DNA from: Methylovirgula ligni
GTDB taxonomy: Bacteria > Pseudomonadota > Alphaproteobacteria > Rhizobiales > Beijerinckiaceae
Direction: 5' to 3'
Length of the DNA stretch: 64,000 nt
Assembly (NCBI RefSeq): GCF_004135935.1
Contig: NZ_CP025086.1
Coordinates: forward strand, 2,356,001 to 2,420,000
The notes beneath the pieces were generated by a model. That model worked only from the letters and a program-made list of their open reading frames with translations, had not been told where the DNA came from and did not search any database. The position numbers and the translations under genes were made by a program. How positions within the stretch are numbered: the stretch's first letter is position 1; every line of letters starts with the position of its first letter. Below are positions 9,490 to 17,204 of this stretch, one piece after another.

Positions 9490-10251
9490 ATGGGACGGGA
9501 AGCCTTATGCACATTGGCGGTCAGCGCCGTGGTGGGTCTTGTGACCCTCGCGCTTGAGCCGTGGACACCGCAATGGTGGCTCGGAATAATCATTTTTTCT
9601 GGACTTGCGCTTTATACGGCCGTTGACGGCGGTTTTTGGCAACGAACTCGCCAGCAACATCCGAAACTTTCCTTTTTTGGGGTGATCGCAATTATTGGCG
9701 CCTGTGCGGCTGCCTTATATGTCGCGGGTTATAAGCGCGAAGCGGCGGCGGCACGCATAAGCGTTAGCGGCCTCTGTCAAACAGAACCGCCAGAGCCATG
9801 GAGCTTGGTCCCGGATGCGCCAGTTTGGTTGAAGGTCGCTGCGCAGGAATACGGGACGGCCGAGTGCAGTTATCCGGGGTCCAATCCGCGAGTTCAAAAA
9901 TATTTTAGCGCTATGGACGATGGCCATCTCTATCGGGAAGATACAACGGATTGGTCGTCGCCGTTTGTGTATTGGGCTTTGAAACAAGCGGGAATAGAAG
10001 GCGTCAAGGGCATCTATCCCCTAGCGTGGCTCAACTGGGGGAGGACGGTATCCGCCCCGCAGATCGGTGATCTGGTCATTTTGAAAGTAGACCGACGCAT
10101 TCCGCATGTCGGATTTTGGTTAGAGGACGATGGGGACCGTGTCCGAGTTCTGGGTGGCGACGAAAACGACGCCGTGCGCGCGTATCATTATCAAAAATCG
10201 GATGTGCTTGGTTATAGGCGTCCTGCCGCTAAATTAGGGACTGATTTTTGA
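9490..10251 (+). CDS. Membrane-anchored CHAP-like (TIGR02594-type) protein lacking the catalytic Cys
   Basis: A 253-residue protein with three predicted N-terminal membrane helices (about residues 6-22, 29-45 and 62-80). A C-terminal domain (about 110-250) resembles the TIGR02594/CHAP amidase-like fold: NPRVQKYF, a WSSPFVYW motif, HVGFW and LGGDENDAV. Family members normally have WC(S/A)AFV, and the Cys is the nucleophile. Here position 156 is Ser (codon TCG), while His206 is kept. The domain may therefore be inactive, a binding module, or use Ser. Its GC content is visibly lower than that of its neighbours. It is the first gene of a tightly packed operon and is divergent from lexA. The biological role is unknown. 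Confidence 0.75.
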   Translation: MGREALCTLAVSAVVGLVTLALEPWTPQWWLGIIIFSGLALYTAVDGGFWQRTRQQHPKLSFFGVIAIIGACAAALYVAGYKREAAAARISVSGLCQTEPPEPWSLVPDAPVWLKVAAQEYGTAECSYPGSNPRVQKYFSAMDDGHLYREDTTDWSSPFVYWALKQAGIEGVKGIYPLAWLNWGRTVSAPQIGDLVILKVDRRIPHVGFWLEDDGDRVRVLGGDENDAVRAYHYQKSDVLGYRRPAAKLGTDF

Positions 10252-11183
10252 TGCCAGCCGACGTTACGCTGACGACCCGCCGTCCCGAGCCTCCATCGGC
10301 TGATTTCGCTTTTGAAATTGATTTCAAGAGAGGTGAAGGTTCGGCCTCTCGCGTTTTCCTTGCGATAAATGACTTTATAAAAGGATGCGAACGTCTCGAT
10401 GCCGAACTTGTCGGCACAATCGATTCGAACATCGAAACGGTAATGGTTCTAGAGGACATAGAGGCTGGTTCAATTAAGGTCTGGCTTCGCAACCTATTAA
10501 GCGCAGTTGATGACGACGCACTAAAACAAGTCGATTGGAAACCGGCCGTAGGAAGATATCTGGTCAAGGCAAAATATGCGGTCATCAAATGGGTGGATGA
10601 CGATACGGACCCCAAAAGCCTTCCGGCTCTTGCAAGAGAGATACAATCGATTGCTGCGGAAACTGATGTGAAACATTTGCCCGATTATCGAGCGCCATCT
10701 GTCACTGCATTGTTGGGCGCAGTCAAAGACTTTGAGGAAGTTAAGAGTCGGTTGCTTCCGGATGACCGCGCAACCTTCATCGGGGCTGACGGTCAGTCAA
10801 CAGACTTCAATTTATCCATTCGTTGGGATTTAGATCGGATAGAAGAATTGGCTATAAAGGAAGTGGTTCGCTTCCCAGTAGCTCCTATGATTTTGGCTGT
10901 TAAAAAACCAGACTATTTGGGGAACAGCAAATGGGAGTTGAGACACGGTAAGCGTTCCATTTCCGCGAAAATCGAAGATGCAGAATGGCTGAGGAGATTT
11001 CAAAATAGGAATGTGGACGTACGCCCCGGCGATGCACTCCGTTGTGAAGTGCAGATTGAGCATCTTTACGGGCACGATAATGAGCTACTCGCGGAAAACT
11101 ACACGATTGTTCATGTCATCGACGTTCTCGTGAACGCCTATCGGCAGGAAAATCTCTTTGAAGATCACGGCAATGGCTCCTAA
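10251..11183 (+). CDS. Uncharacterised 310-residue protein of the low-GC operon
   Basis: It starts at an ATG overlapping the preceding stop by one base (TGATG), so it is probably translationally coupled. I do not recognise a named family. The N-terminal half (about residues 20-130) is predicted alpha-beta and includes LEDIEAGSIKVWLRNLL and RYLVKAKYAVIKW. The C-terminal part (about 200-300) looks like a beta-rich domain with VKKPDYLGNSKWELRHGKR and VDVRPGDALRCEV. No signal peptide or membrane helix is visible, so it is probably cytosolic. Codon use is AT-richer than in the surrounding core genes, as expected for horizontally acquired DNA. Confidence 0.75.
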   Translation: MPADVTLTTRRPEPPSADFAFEIDFKRGEGSASRVFLAINDFIKGCERLDAELVGTIDSNIETVMVLEDIEAGSIKVWLRNLLSAVDDDALKQVDWKPAVGRYLVKAKYAVIKWVDDDTDPKSLPALAREIQSIAAETDVKHLPDYRAPSVTALLGAVKDFEEVKSRLLPDDRATFIGADGQSTDFNLSIRWDLDRIEELAIKEVVRFPVAPMILAVKKPDYLGNSKWELRHGKRSISAKIEDAEWLRRFQNRNVDVRPGDALRCEVQIEHLYGHDNELLAENYTIVHVIDVLVNAYRQENLFEDHGNGS

Positions 11184-11337
11184 GCGTCAGTTACCAGAAA
11201 ATCCGCACCCCGATACCGAAGATCGGTTCAATCGGCTTTTGCAGGAGATGGCAAAGCCGGTAACGCAGGACGCGCAAACACAATCAGAAGAAGATCAAAC
11301 ATCAGATGCGGAGCGTGACGAAGGTTGCGATTCTTAG
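11173..11337 (+). CDS. Small acidic protein, third gene of the low-GC operon
   Basis: A 54-residue frame beginning MAPKRQLPENPHPDTEDRF and overlapping the upstream gene by 11 bases. The N-terminus is basic and proline-rich. A short amphipathic stretch (DRFNRLLQEMAKPV) is followed by a Gln/Glu/Asp-rich tail. Position, overlap and composition suggest a real gene co-expressed with the two upstream genes, but there is no recognised family. Its end abuts the remnant transposase on the other strand. Confidence 0.5.
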   Translation: MAPKRQLPENPHPDTEDRFNRLLQEMAKPVTQDAQTQSEEDQTSDAERDEGCDS

Positions 11338-11787
11338 AGACGTGAATATACGTCCCGTTGATGCCGCGATTTAGCATCGCCCAAAAGCTTTTAATCATGT
11401 TTATGTGCGCGTCGCCGCGATATGCGGCCGGATGTGCTGACACATGCGCCATGCGGTTTTGTACGTGACGCCAATCTGACGCTGAACTTCCTTTGCCGTA
11501 ACCCCATCGCGTGAAGCCGCGAAAAGCAACATCACGAAAAACCAATCGGTGAGTGGGGTGCGGGTCTGCTCAAAAGGCGTCTCGGCAGTTGGATAGATTT
11601 GATGGGCGCAATGCTCGCACGAATAGCAGCGGCGGCTCTCAACGCGATAATAATTGGCGGCGCGATGGCAGCCCTGGCAGATGAACCGCTTGCCATATCG
11701 AGCGCGCATCAAATGCTCCAGGCACACGTCATCATTCGGGAACCGCTTCTGGAATTCTTTGAGGGTAGGTGGCTTCTTCGTGCTCAC
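11332..11787 (-). pseudogene. IS1595-type transposase remnant, internally deleted
   Basis: The 5' part (11787-11401) encodes a transposase N-terminus. It has a zinc ribbon (FICQGC, then RCYSCEHC) and a helix-turn-helix region (GVTAKEVQRQIGVTYKTAWRM), as in IS1595/ISXO2 transposases. The following bases, in another frame (about 11407-11332), encode HINMIKSFWAMLNRGINGTY, the usual C-terminal part. The DDE-type core that should lie between them is missing, so the element is dead. Its 3' end meets the stop of the small operon gene. Confidence 0.75.
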
Positions 11788-11930
11788 GAAGAAAATCTAA
11801 CAGATACCGATTACTTGTCTATAAGGGATAATTTGAGTGTTCCAAGCGTCTCGCCAATAGTCGCGCTTGGCTGCGGGTCGGATTTCGCGGATACAGGGAT
11901 GCGCCCGAGGGGGCTTCAGGGGGAACCATC

Positions 11931-12371
11931 ATGCATTTGTCTTACAGGCTTCGCGCGGGCCTCGTCGGTCTGCTTGCCCTTTTCGCCGCGAGCTTGCCGT
12001 CCAGCGTTTTTGCCGACAGCGGGAGTGTGCGTCTTTCCATCGTGAAGGGCGGCTGGTTCATCGGCGCGAATGCGGGCGGCGGCACATTGTATTTTCACGG
12101 GCGCCGTTATGCGCTGTCGGTCGGCGGCGTCGATGCCGGGCTCGTCTTCGGCCTGTCGCATACGACCTTGCACGGGCGGGTGCTCCATATCTCCCGGCCG
12201 TCCGACATTGCGGGTGTCTATGGCGCGGCCGGCGCGGGCGCGGCGGTTGGCGTCGGCGCGCGTGTCATTCAGCTCGCCAATGACAAGGGCGCCATTTTGC
12301 AGTTGGAAGGTTTTCAGGTCGGCCTGATGGCGAACCTCGACCTGAGCGGCCTCGTTATCGGGCTGAGATAG
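11931..12371 (+). CDS. Secreted uncharacterised protein
   Basis: A 146-residue protein with a clear Sec signal peptide (about residues 1-28, ending SSVFADS). The mature part is rich in glycine and beta structure: GGWFIGANAGGGTLYFHGR, LHISRPSDIAGVYGAAGAG and a final LDLSGLVIGL. I recall uncharacterised alphaproteobacterial proteins with this same pattern but cannot name a family. A GGGGGAACC box precedes the ATG. It probably acts in the periplasm or on the outer membrane; the function is unknown. Confidence 0.7.
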   Translation: MHLSYRLRAGLVGLLALFAASLPSSVFADSGSVRLSIVKGGWFIGANAGGGTLYFHGRRYALSVGGVDAGLVFGLSHTTLHGRVLHISRPSDIAGVYGAAGAGAAVGVGARVIQLANDKGAILQLEGFQVGLMANLDLSGLVIGLR

Positions 12372-12384
12372 CCGCCGGGGCGCC

Positions 12385-12936
12385 TTAGCCCTCCACCGGC
12401 AAAGGCGCGAAGCTGATCGCGCCGCGCTTGAAGAGCATGTCCCACAGCCTGTCTTCGCCGATGACACGGCCGATTTCGCGGAAGGCGAAGAACGGGACGA
12501 GCGCGACGAACATGAGGGCAACGACGCATACAAAGCCCTTCACCGTGCCGCCGCCGATCGGCGGGAAGCTCGCGAGCGCACCTTTGCCGTGCCACAGGCC
12601 GAGCAGCTCGCTCTCGGCAATATGCGCCGCGACGAAGAGAATGGCGAAGGCAAAGGCCTTGTAGAGGATCGGATAAATCAGCGGCTTGTTCCTGAATCCG
12701 TCGGCGAAATTGAGATCTTCCGCGACCAGGAGCACTTTCGCGAGGACGAGGGCGTTGATCAGCGCGAAGCCATGCGAGGCGAAATTGATGTGCTCTTTTG
12801 AGAGCACGATGGTTTCGCTGAGCACGTAAAGCCCGAAGATCACCCAGAGATAAAGCACGATGACGAGGAGGCGCTTTGTCTCCTGCTTTGCCCAGCCGAT
12901 CAGGTCGTGGTGGGCCGGCGTGGCTTGCTCGATCAC
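12385..12936 (-). CDS. Uncharacterised inner-membrane protein (four helices)
   Basis: About 183 residues from a GTG at 12936, chosen because GGGAGG lies at ideal spacing upstream; an ATG at 12960 would lie before that box. Four hydrophobic helices are visible at about residues 22-45, 56-74, 92-112 and 133-155, with a soluble C-terminus (FREIGRVIGEDRLWDMLFKRGAI). No recognised domain. It is convergent with the secreted protein at 11931. Confidence 0.7.
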   Translation of the reverse strand: MIEQATPAHHDLIGWAKQETKRLLVIVLYLWVIFGLYVLSETIVLSKEHINFASHGFALINALVLAKVLLVAEDLNFADGFRNKPLIYPILYKAFAFAILFVAAHIAESELLGLWHGKGALASFPPIGGGTVKGFVCVVALMFVALVPFFAFREIGRVIGEDRLWDMLFKRGAISFAPLPVEG

Positions 12937-12977
12937 GAGTTCCTCCCTGCGTCGAAGCAATCACCGCGCGCCGCGCG

Positions 12978-13223
12978 TCAACATTCCTCCGGCACTTTGC
13001 CGAAACGCTGGCAAAGCGATTTCATCAGTTCGATCGCTTCCGGCCCGCAAAAGGAATTAGAGCGGGCGTTGACGCAGCCTTTCGCGGTCTTGAGGACGTC
13101 CTGGATTTCGCTGCGTTCGAGCACGCCTTTCGCCGCGAGCTTGTCGAGTAGGGCGAAAAGGACGGCGCTGCCGACGATGGCGAGGCTTTTTTCCGAGGTT
13201 AGGGGGCTGGAAGGCGTTGGCAT
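12978..13223 (-). CDS. Small uncharacterised helical protein
   Basis: An 81-residue protein preceded by an AGGAGCG ribosome-binding site. It is predicted helical and has four cysteines (GCVNARSNSFCG, LCQRFG and the C-terminal EEC). No family is recognised. It lies upstream of the membrane protein at 12385-12936 on the same strand and could share its transcript. Confidence 0.6.
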   Translation of the reverse strand: MPTPSSPLTSEKSLAIVGSAVLFALLDKLAAKGVLERSEIQDVLKTAKGCVNARSNSFCGPEAIELMKSLCQRFGKVPEEC

Positions 13224-13323
13224 GGCTCACGCTCCTGTGAACGAGCCGATGCTAGCGCGCCGCCAAACATTGTAAATGCTGAAAACGTCTTATGCCCAAG
13301 GCTGCGGGGTCCGCCGGAGGCGG

Positions 13324-13512
13324 CTAGCGCAGATGCAGCAATTTGGCGCCCACCGAGACGAGGGCTACGACCAGAGAGGCGGCAATTGCCAGACCGCAGA
13401 GAGCCGCCACCGCCGCACCCGCAAAGAAGACGACGCGGCGCAGATATCCCTCAGCCGTCGGGGGAAACTCGACCTTGTCGTCGCGGGAGGGGGTCAAATC
13501 GAAGTGGGGCAT
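13324..13512 (-). CDS. Small single-pass membrane protein
   Basis: A 62-residue frame with a polar N-terminus (MPHFDLTPSRDDKVEFPPTA) and one long hydrophobic helix (about residues 26-54). The pattern is that of a small inner-membrane protein. There is no family match. It is supported by a coherent amphipathic design and same-strand context only. Confidence 0.5.
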   Translation of the reverse strand: MPHFDLTPSRDDKVEFPPTAEGYLRRVVFFAGAAVAALCGLAIAASLVVALVSVGAKLLHLR

Positions 13513-13858
13513 GCCGCTCTGGTTCCGGGCCTTATGAGGCAGCCATCATAGGCCCTTGTGCGGACATCACAAGGGCGGGGCAATAGAGCAGGGCAAGTCC
13601 CCGCATGCCGCGGGCCGAATCGCACCGCCGGCATCGGCGGGGGTGCCGCGCGATGCGGCCGTCGATTGGCAGCGGAAGCACCGGCGCCTTGCGGCCGCAA
13701 AACCGTAAAATTTCGATATGCCGTTCGACGGTGGAGTTTCTTCGCACAAACGCGCCGAAAAAAGCAAAATCCGTTCATTGAAGTCGAGTGGTGGACATTG
13801 GACACTTATGCCCAGGCTTGGAAAGCCTTTATCGGATTATCCAGCGGGGACAGTCGCA
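13513..13858. other. Intergenic region with a 9-bp hairpin
   Basis: No gene is supported here. The region holds the divergent promoters of the small membrane protein and the dioxygenase gene. A perfect inverted repeat GCCCTTGTG / CACAAGGGC with a 7-base loop lies at 13552-13576. It has no T-tract, so it is not an obvious terminator. Confidence 0.5.
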
Positions 13859-14794
13859 ATGAGCGTAGCGAATCTTCATCAGCAAGATATTTCGGCGATC
13901 AAGGTCAAACCCATAGGCGGGCGCATCGGCGCCGAGATCGAGGGCGTGAAATTGTCCGGCGAGTTGTCGGCCACCGTCGTCGCCGGCATCAATGCCGCGC
14001 TGCTCAAACACAAGGTGATCGTATTCCGCGCGCAAGCACATCTTGACGACGCCAAGCAGGAAGCGTTCGGGCGGCTCTTGGGCGATCTCGTTCCGCATCC
14101 GACGGTCCCGTCCGTCGCGGGCACCGAGGCGGTTCTCGAGCTCGACGGCGCACACGGGATCCGGGCGAGCTCGTGGCATACGGATGTCACGTTCCGCGAT
14201 GCCTATCCGAAGATCTCGATCCTGCGCAGCGTGGTCGCGCCCGAGCGCGGCGGCGACACGGTCTGGGCGAATACCGCCGCAGCCTACGCCGAGCTTCCGG
14301 ATGCGCTCCGCGATTTCGCCGACAAGGTCTGGGCTCTCCACACCAACCGGTACGATTACGCCGCGGCGGCGGGCAGCGCAGCCCTGAAAAAGATAAATCC
14401 AGAAATCCTGAAGCAATATCGCGACATCTTCACCTCAACGGTCTTCGAAACCGAGCATCCGCTCGTGCATATCCACCCGGAAACCGGCGAGCGTTCGCTC
14501 GTCATCGGGCATTTCGTCAAGGAGCTGATCGGCTTCTCGCCATCGGATTCCCGGCTGCTTCTGCACATCTTCCACGAGCACGCCACGCGGCCGGAAAACA
14601 CGTTCCGCTGGCGTTGGTCGCAAGGCGACGTGGTGATCTGGGACAATCGCGCCACGCTGCATCGCGCCGTCGACGATTATGACGACCTGCCGCGTATCGT
14701 GCATCGCACGACGCTCGCGGGCATTCCCAACATTTCGGTCGATGGCCGCACCAGCGTGACCCGCGTCATTACGAAGGAACAGATCGCGGCCTGA
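13859..14794 (+). CDS. TauD/TfdA-family Fe(II)/2-oxoglutarate dioxygenase (AtsK/TauD type)
   Basis: A 311-residue dioxygenase from the ATG at 13859; an upstream in-frame ATG at 13718 would add unconserved sequence. The iron ligands are His107 and Asp109 (SSWHTDVTF) and His268 (ATLHRAV). The 2-oxoglutarate Arg lies in the following PRIVHRT stretch. The family releases sulfite or sulfate from taurine, alkanesulfonates or alkyl sulfate esters by hydroxylating the carbon bearing sulfur, and some members act on other acids. The downstream sulfatase and Ssu transporter genes favour an organosulfur substrate. A strong terminator follows. Confidence 0.88.
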   Translation: MSVANLHQQDISAIKVKPIGGRIGAEIEGVKLSGELSATVVAGINAALLKHKVIVFRAQAHLDDAKQEAFGRLLGDLVPHPTVPSVAGTEAVLELDGAHGIRASSWHTDVTFRDAYPKISILRSVVAPERGGDTVWANTAAAYAELPDALRDFADKVWALHTNRYDYAAAAGSAALKKINPEILKQYRDIFTSTVFETEHPLVHIHPETGERSLVIGHFVKELIGFSPSDSRLLLHIFHEHATRPENTFRWRWSQGDVVIWDNRATLHRAVDDYDDLPRIVHRTTLAGIPNISVDGRTSVTRVITKEQIAA

Positions 14795-14841
14795 GGGCTG
14801 TAGAGAAATTTTTAATACCAATTCATTTGAAACCCGTGTTC

Positions 14842-14874
14842 TGGGGGAGATCGCATCTCCCCCATTTTTCTTTT
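14842..14874 (+). terminator. Rho-independent terminator of the dioxygenase gene
   Basis: A 10-bp perfect stem (TGGGGGAGAT / ATCTCCCCCA) with a CGC loop, followed by TTTTTCTTTT on the plus strand. It lies between two convergent genes. Confidence 0.9.
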
Positions 14875-14878
14875 CGTC

Positions 14879-17068
14879 TCACGGTTCGCTTGAGGATGGC
14901 TGCAGGTTTTGCAGCGTGTCCTGGATTTGCGCGTCGTTCGGGTTGGCTTGCAGCGCGGCTTTCAGGACTTCGCCGGCGGCCGCCGCATTTCCTTCGGCCT
15001 TGAGGACCAGCGCAAGAACAATGGTAAGCCGCGCATCATTTGGGTGGCGCCGCAGGCCCGCGCGCAGGGTCGTCTCCGCCGCGCCCTTGTCGCCACGGCG
15101 CACCTGGGCCAGTGCGAAGGCGTAGACGGCATCGGGCTCGTCGGGCGCGAGCCTGTAGGCTTCCTGCAACAGCGCGAAGCTCTCGTCCTCCCGGCCGGCG
15201 GCGTGGTCGAGGTCGGCGAGATTGAGGGTGGCCGGAAGGTAATGCGCGTCGAGCTTTAACGCCGCGCGATATTCTTCGGCCGCTTCTTCAGTGCGGCCCT
15301 GTTCGGATTTCAGTGCGCCGATATTCAAATGGCTTTCCGGCCGCTCGGCCGCGTCGCGCTGCGTCGCGATCCATTCGTCGACGCGGGCGGTCAAATGCGC
15401 CGCGTCCTCACCGCCGAGCTGCGGGGCGAGAAAGCCGAGCAGCCGCGCCGTGCCGACACGGACGGCCTTCAGCGGATCGTCGAGCAGCGGCCACGCGAGC
15501 CGCTGCTTCGTCGCGGCGTCGTAAGGCTGAAGCGCCCGAAGCGCGGCGAGCCGAACGAGGCCGTCCGGGTCGTGCAAACTCGTCTCGATCAGTTTCAGCG
15601 TCGTGGCGTCGTCGTTGATGTGCGTCAGGGCGTTGGCGCGGACGATGGGCGCGAAGGCGGGGTCGGCGGCAAGTGATTCCAGAGAGTGTTCCGCGCCGGG
15701 CGCGCCGGCACGTGCGGCGGCGAAGACGTCGCCGTAATGTGGCATCGGGCTGGCGCCGGTCCATTCGCGAATCTTCTGTGCCAGAAAGGCCGCGCTTTTA
15801 TCCGCATGGCAGGCAGCACAGGCATTGGTAACGCCAATATTCTCCGTCAGATCCGGCCGCGGAATGCGAAAGCTGTGATCGTGGCGGACATGCACGCCCA
15901 TGTAGACGCGGGTCGGCATATGACAGGCGCTGCATTGACTGCCGGGAGAGCCCTGCGGGTGATGATAATGGGCGGCCGTATCGAACCGCGCCGGCGCGTG
16001 ACATTGTCCGCAGAGGGCATTGCCTGCCTTTCGCAGCGATAGACTATGCGGTTCGTGGCAGTCGGCGCAGATGACACCGGCGCGAAACATCTTGCTCTGC
16101 AGGAACGACGTATATTCGAAGTCCTCGGCTTCGATCTGTCCGTCGGCCTGGAAGATGTCCTGATCGAACGAGGTCGGCACGCGGCTGTCGAGCAGCGGTG
16201 CGCCGGGCAGGGGGTCGGACAGAGCCTCGGCGCGGACATGGCAGGGCGCGCAGATTTCGAGAGTCTGGCTCGTGCGCCGCGGTCCGACCCAATGACGGAT
16301 GCCGGTTTGCGGGCTGTAATCGCTCCAGCCGCCGGATGCGTGACCGAGGACTACGAGCAGACCTTTCACCGGGTCGGATGTATTTTCCGCTGTTTTCTTG
16401 GCGCTGCGCGCCCAGGCGACATGCACGGTCCCCGGCCCGTGACACGATTCACAAGCGACATCGATGTCGGAGAAGGTCGTATGATAGCTGTCCTGACTCG
16501 CATCGTAATTCTTGCGCAAACCCGTCGAGTGACAGGGCGCGCAGATGGAATTCCAGTTGTAGTCACGTCCGGTCCAATGCAGCGGATCGCCGGGTTTCAG
16601 TGTCTTCCCCGGCTGCAACGCAAACCATCGCTGGCCGCCTTGCGCGGCCGTCCGTGCGTCCCAGGCGAAATCGAAAGCTTGCAGGCGGCCGCGGTCGATC
16701 GCGAGCAGATATTGCTGCAGGGGAAAGACGCCGAACGTATAGGCGACATCATAGTCGTGCGCGGATTGGCCATTCTCTTCGACGCGAACGACGAAGCGCT
16801 CGCCCTGTGTGAGAAAGGTCGCCGTCTTGCCGTCCGCGGAAAGGCTACGCCCATCGAAAGCGCCGCGAATGTTTTGCCGTGTCGGCAGCATCATCGCCTG
16901 CGCATGATGCGAGCGGCGCCAATCCGCGGCTTCTGCTGGATGACAGGATTCGCATGTGCTCTCGCCGACGTATTCCGGCGGATGCCGCGCTTCGACCGCG
17001 TGGATCGCACCGGCCATCATGCAGAGCGCAATTGCGCCCGATAAACAGAGAAAAATATTTTCCTTCAT
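14879..17068 (-). CDS. Octaheme c-type cytochrome with HEAT and TPR repeats
   Basis: Reading from the ATG at 17068 (a GGAG lies just upstream) gives 729 residues; an ATG at 17098 adds ten. A Sec signal peptide (KENIFLCLSGAIALCMMAG) is followed by eight CXXCH haem sites. In the longer numbering they fall near residues 49, 186, 216, 283, 344, 363, 389 and 427. A HEAT-like segment (about 475-565) and three or four TPR units (about 590-735) follow. The haem part should be periplasmic and move electrons; the repeats suggest protein binding. Such fusions are uncharacterised in most genomes. It is divergent from the DUF1254 gene. Whether it serves the sulfur cluster or an independent redox pathway is unknown. 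Confidence 0.85.
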   Translation of the reverse strand: MKENIFLCLSGAIALCMMAGAIHAVEARHPPEYVGESTCESCHPAEAADWRRSHHAQAMMLPTRQNIRGAFDGRSLSADGKTATFLTQGERFVVRVEENGQSAHDYDVAYTFGVFPLQQYLLAIDRGRLQAFDFAWDARTAAQGGQRWFALQPGKTLKPGDPLHWTGRDYNWNSICAPCHSTGLRKNYDASQDSYHTTFSDIDVACESCHGPGTVHVAWARSAKKTAENTSDPVKGLLVVLGHASGGWSDYSPQTGIRHWVGPRRTSQTLEICAPCHVRAEALSDPLPGAPLLDSRVPTSFDQDIFQADGQIEAEDFEYTSFLQSKMFRAGVICADCHEPHSLSLRKAGNALCGQCHAPARFDTAAHYHHPQGSPGSQCSACHMPTRVYMGVHVRHDHSFRIPRPDLTENIGVTNACAACHADKSAAFLAQKIREWTGASPMPHYGDVFAAARAGAPGAEHSLESLAADPAFAPIVRANALTHINDDATTLKLIETSLHDPDGLVRLAALRALQPYDAATKQRLAWPLLDDPLKAVRVGTARLLGFLAPQLGGEDAAHLTARVDEWIATQRDAAERPESHLNIGALKSEQGRTEEAAEEYRAALKLDAHYLPATLNLADLDHAAGREDESFALLQEAYRLAPDEPDAVYAFALAQVRRGDKGAAETTLRAGLRRHPNDARLTIVLALVLKAEGNAAAAGEVLKAALQANPNDAQIQDTLQNLQPSSSEP

Positions 17069-17108
17069 GGCTCCGCTTAAAGCGGATTTTCCTTTCATAC
17101 CGATAGCT

Positions 17109-17121
17109 TATACTAAGTATA
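17109..17121. promoter_or_regulatory. Palindrome in a divergent promoter region
   Basis: TATACT-A-AGTATA is a perfect 6-bp inverted repeat in an AT-rich stretch between the octaheme cytochrome and DUF1254 genes. It could be an operator or overlap a -10 element. The protein that binds it is unknown. Confidence 0.4.
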
Positions 17122-17204
17122 TTAATCTTATAGACTAAATAGTTTTATTTGGTAGAGCTAGGTCGAAGCTGCGGGGGGTTCGCAGCCTCCGGCGAGGCTA
17201 TGCA

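Noticed and set aside
17073-17088. TCCGCTTAAAGCGGA palindrome followed by TTTT as a terminator
   Set aside because: It sits at the start of the cytochrome gene and has a stem of only five pairs. No plus-strand gene ends there.
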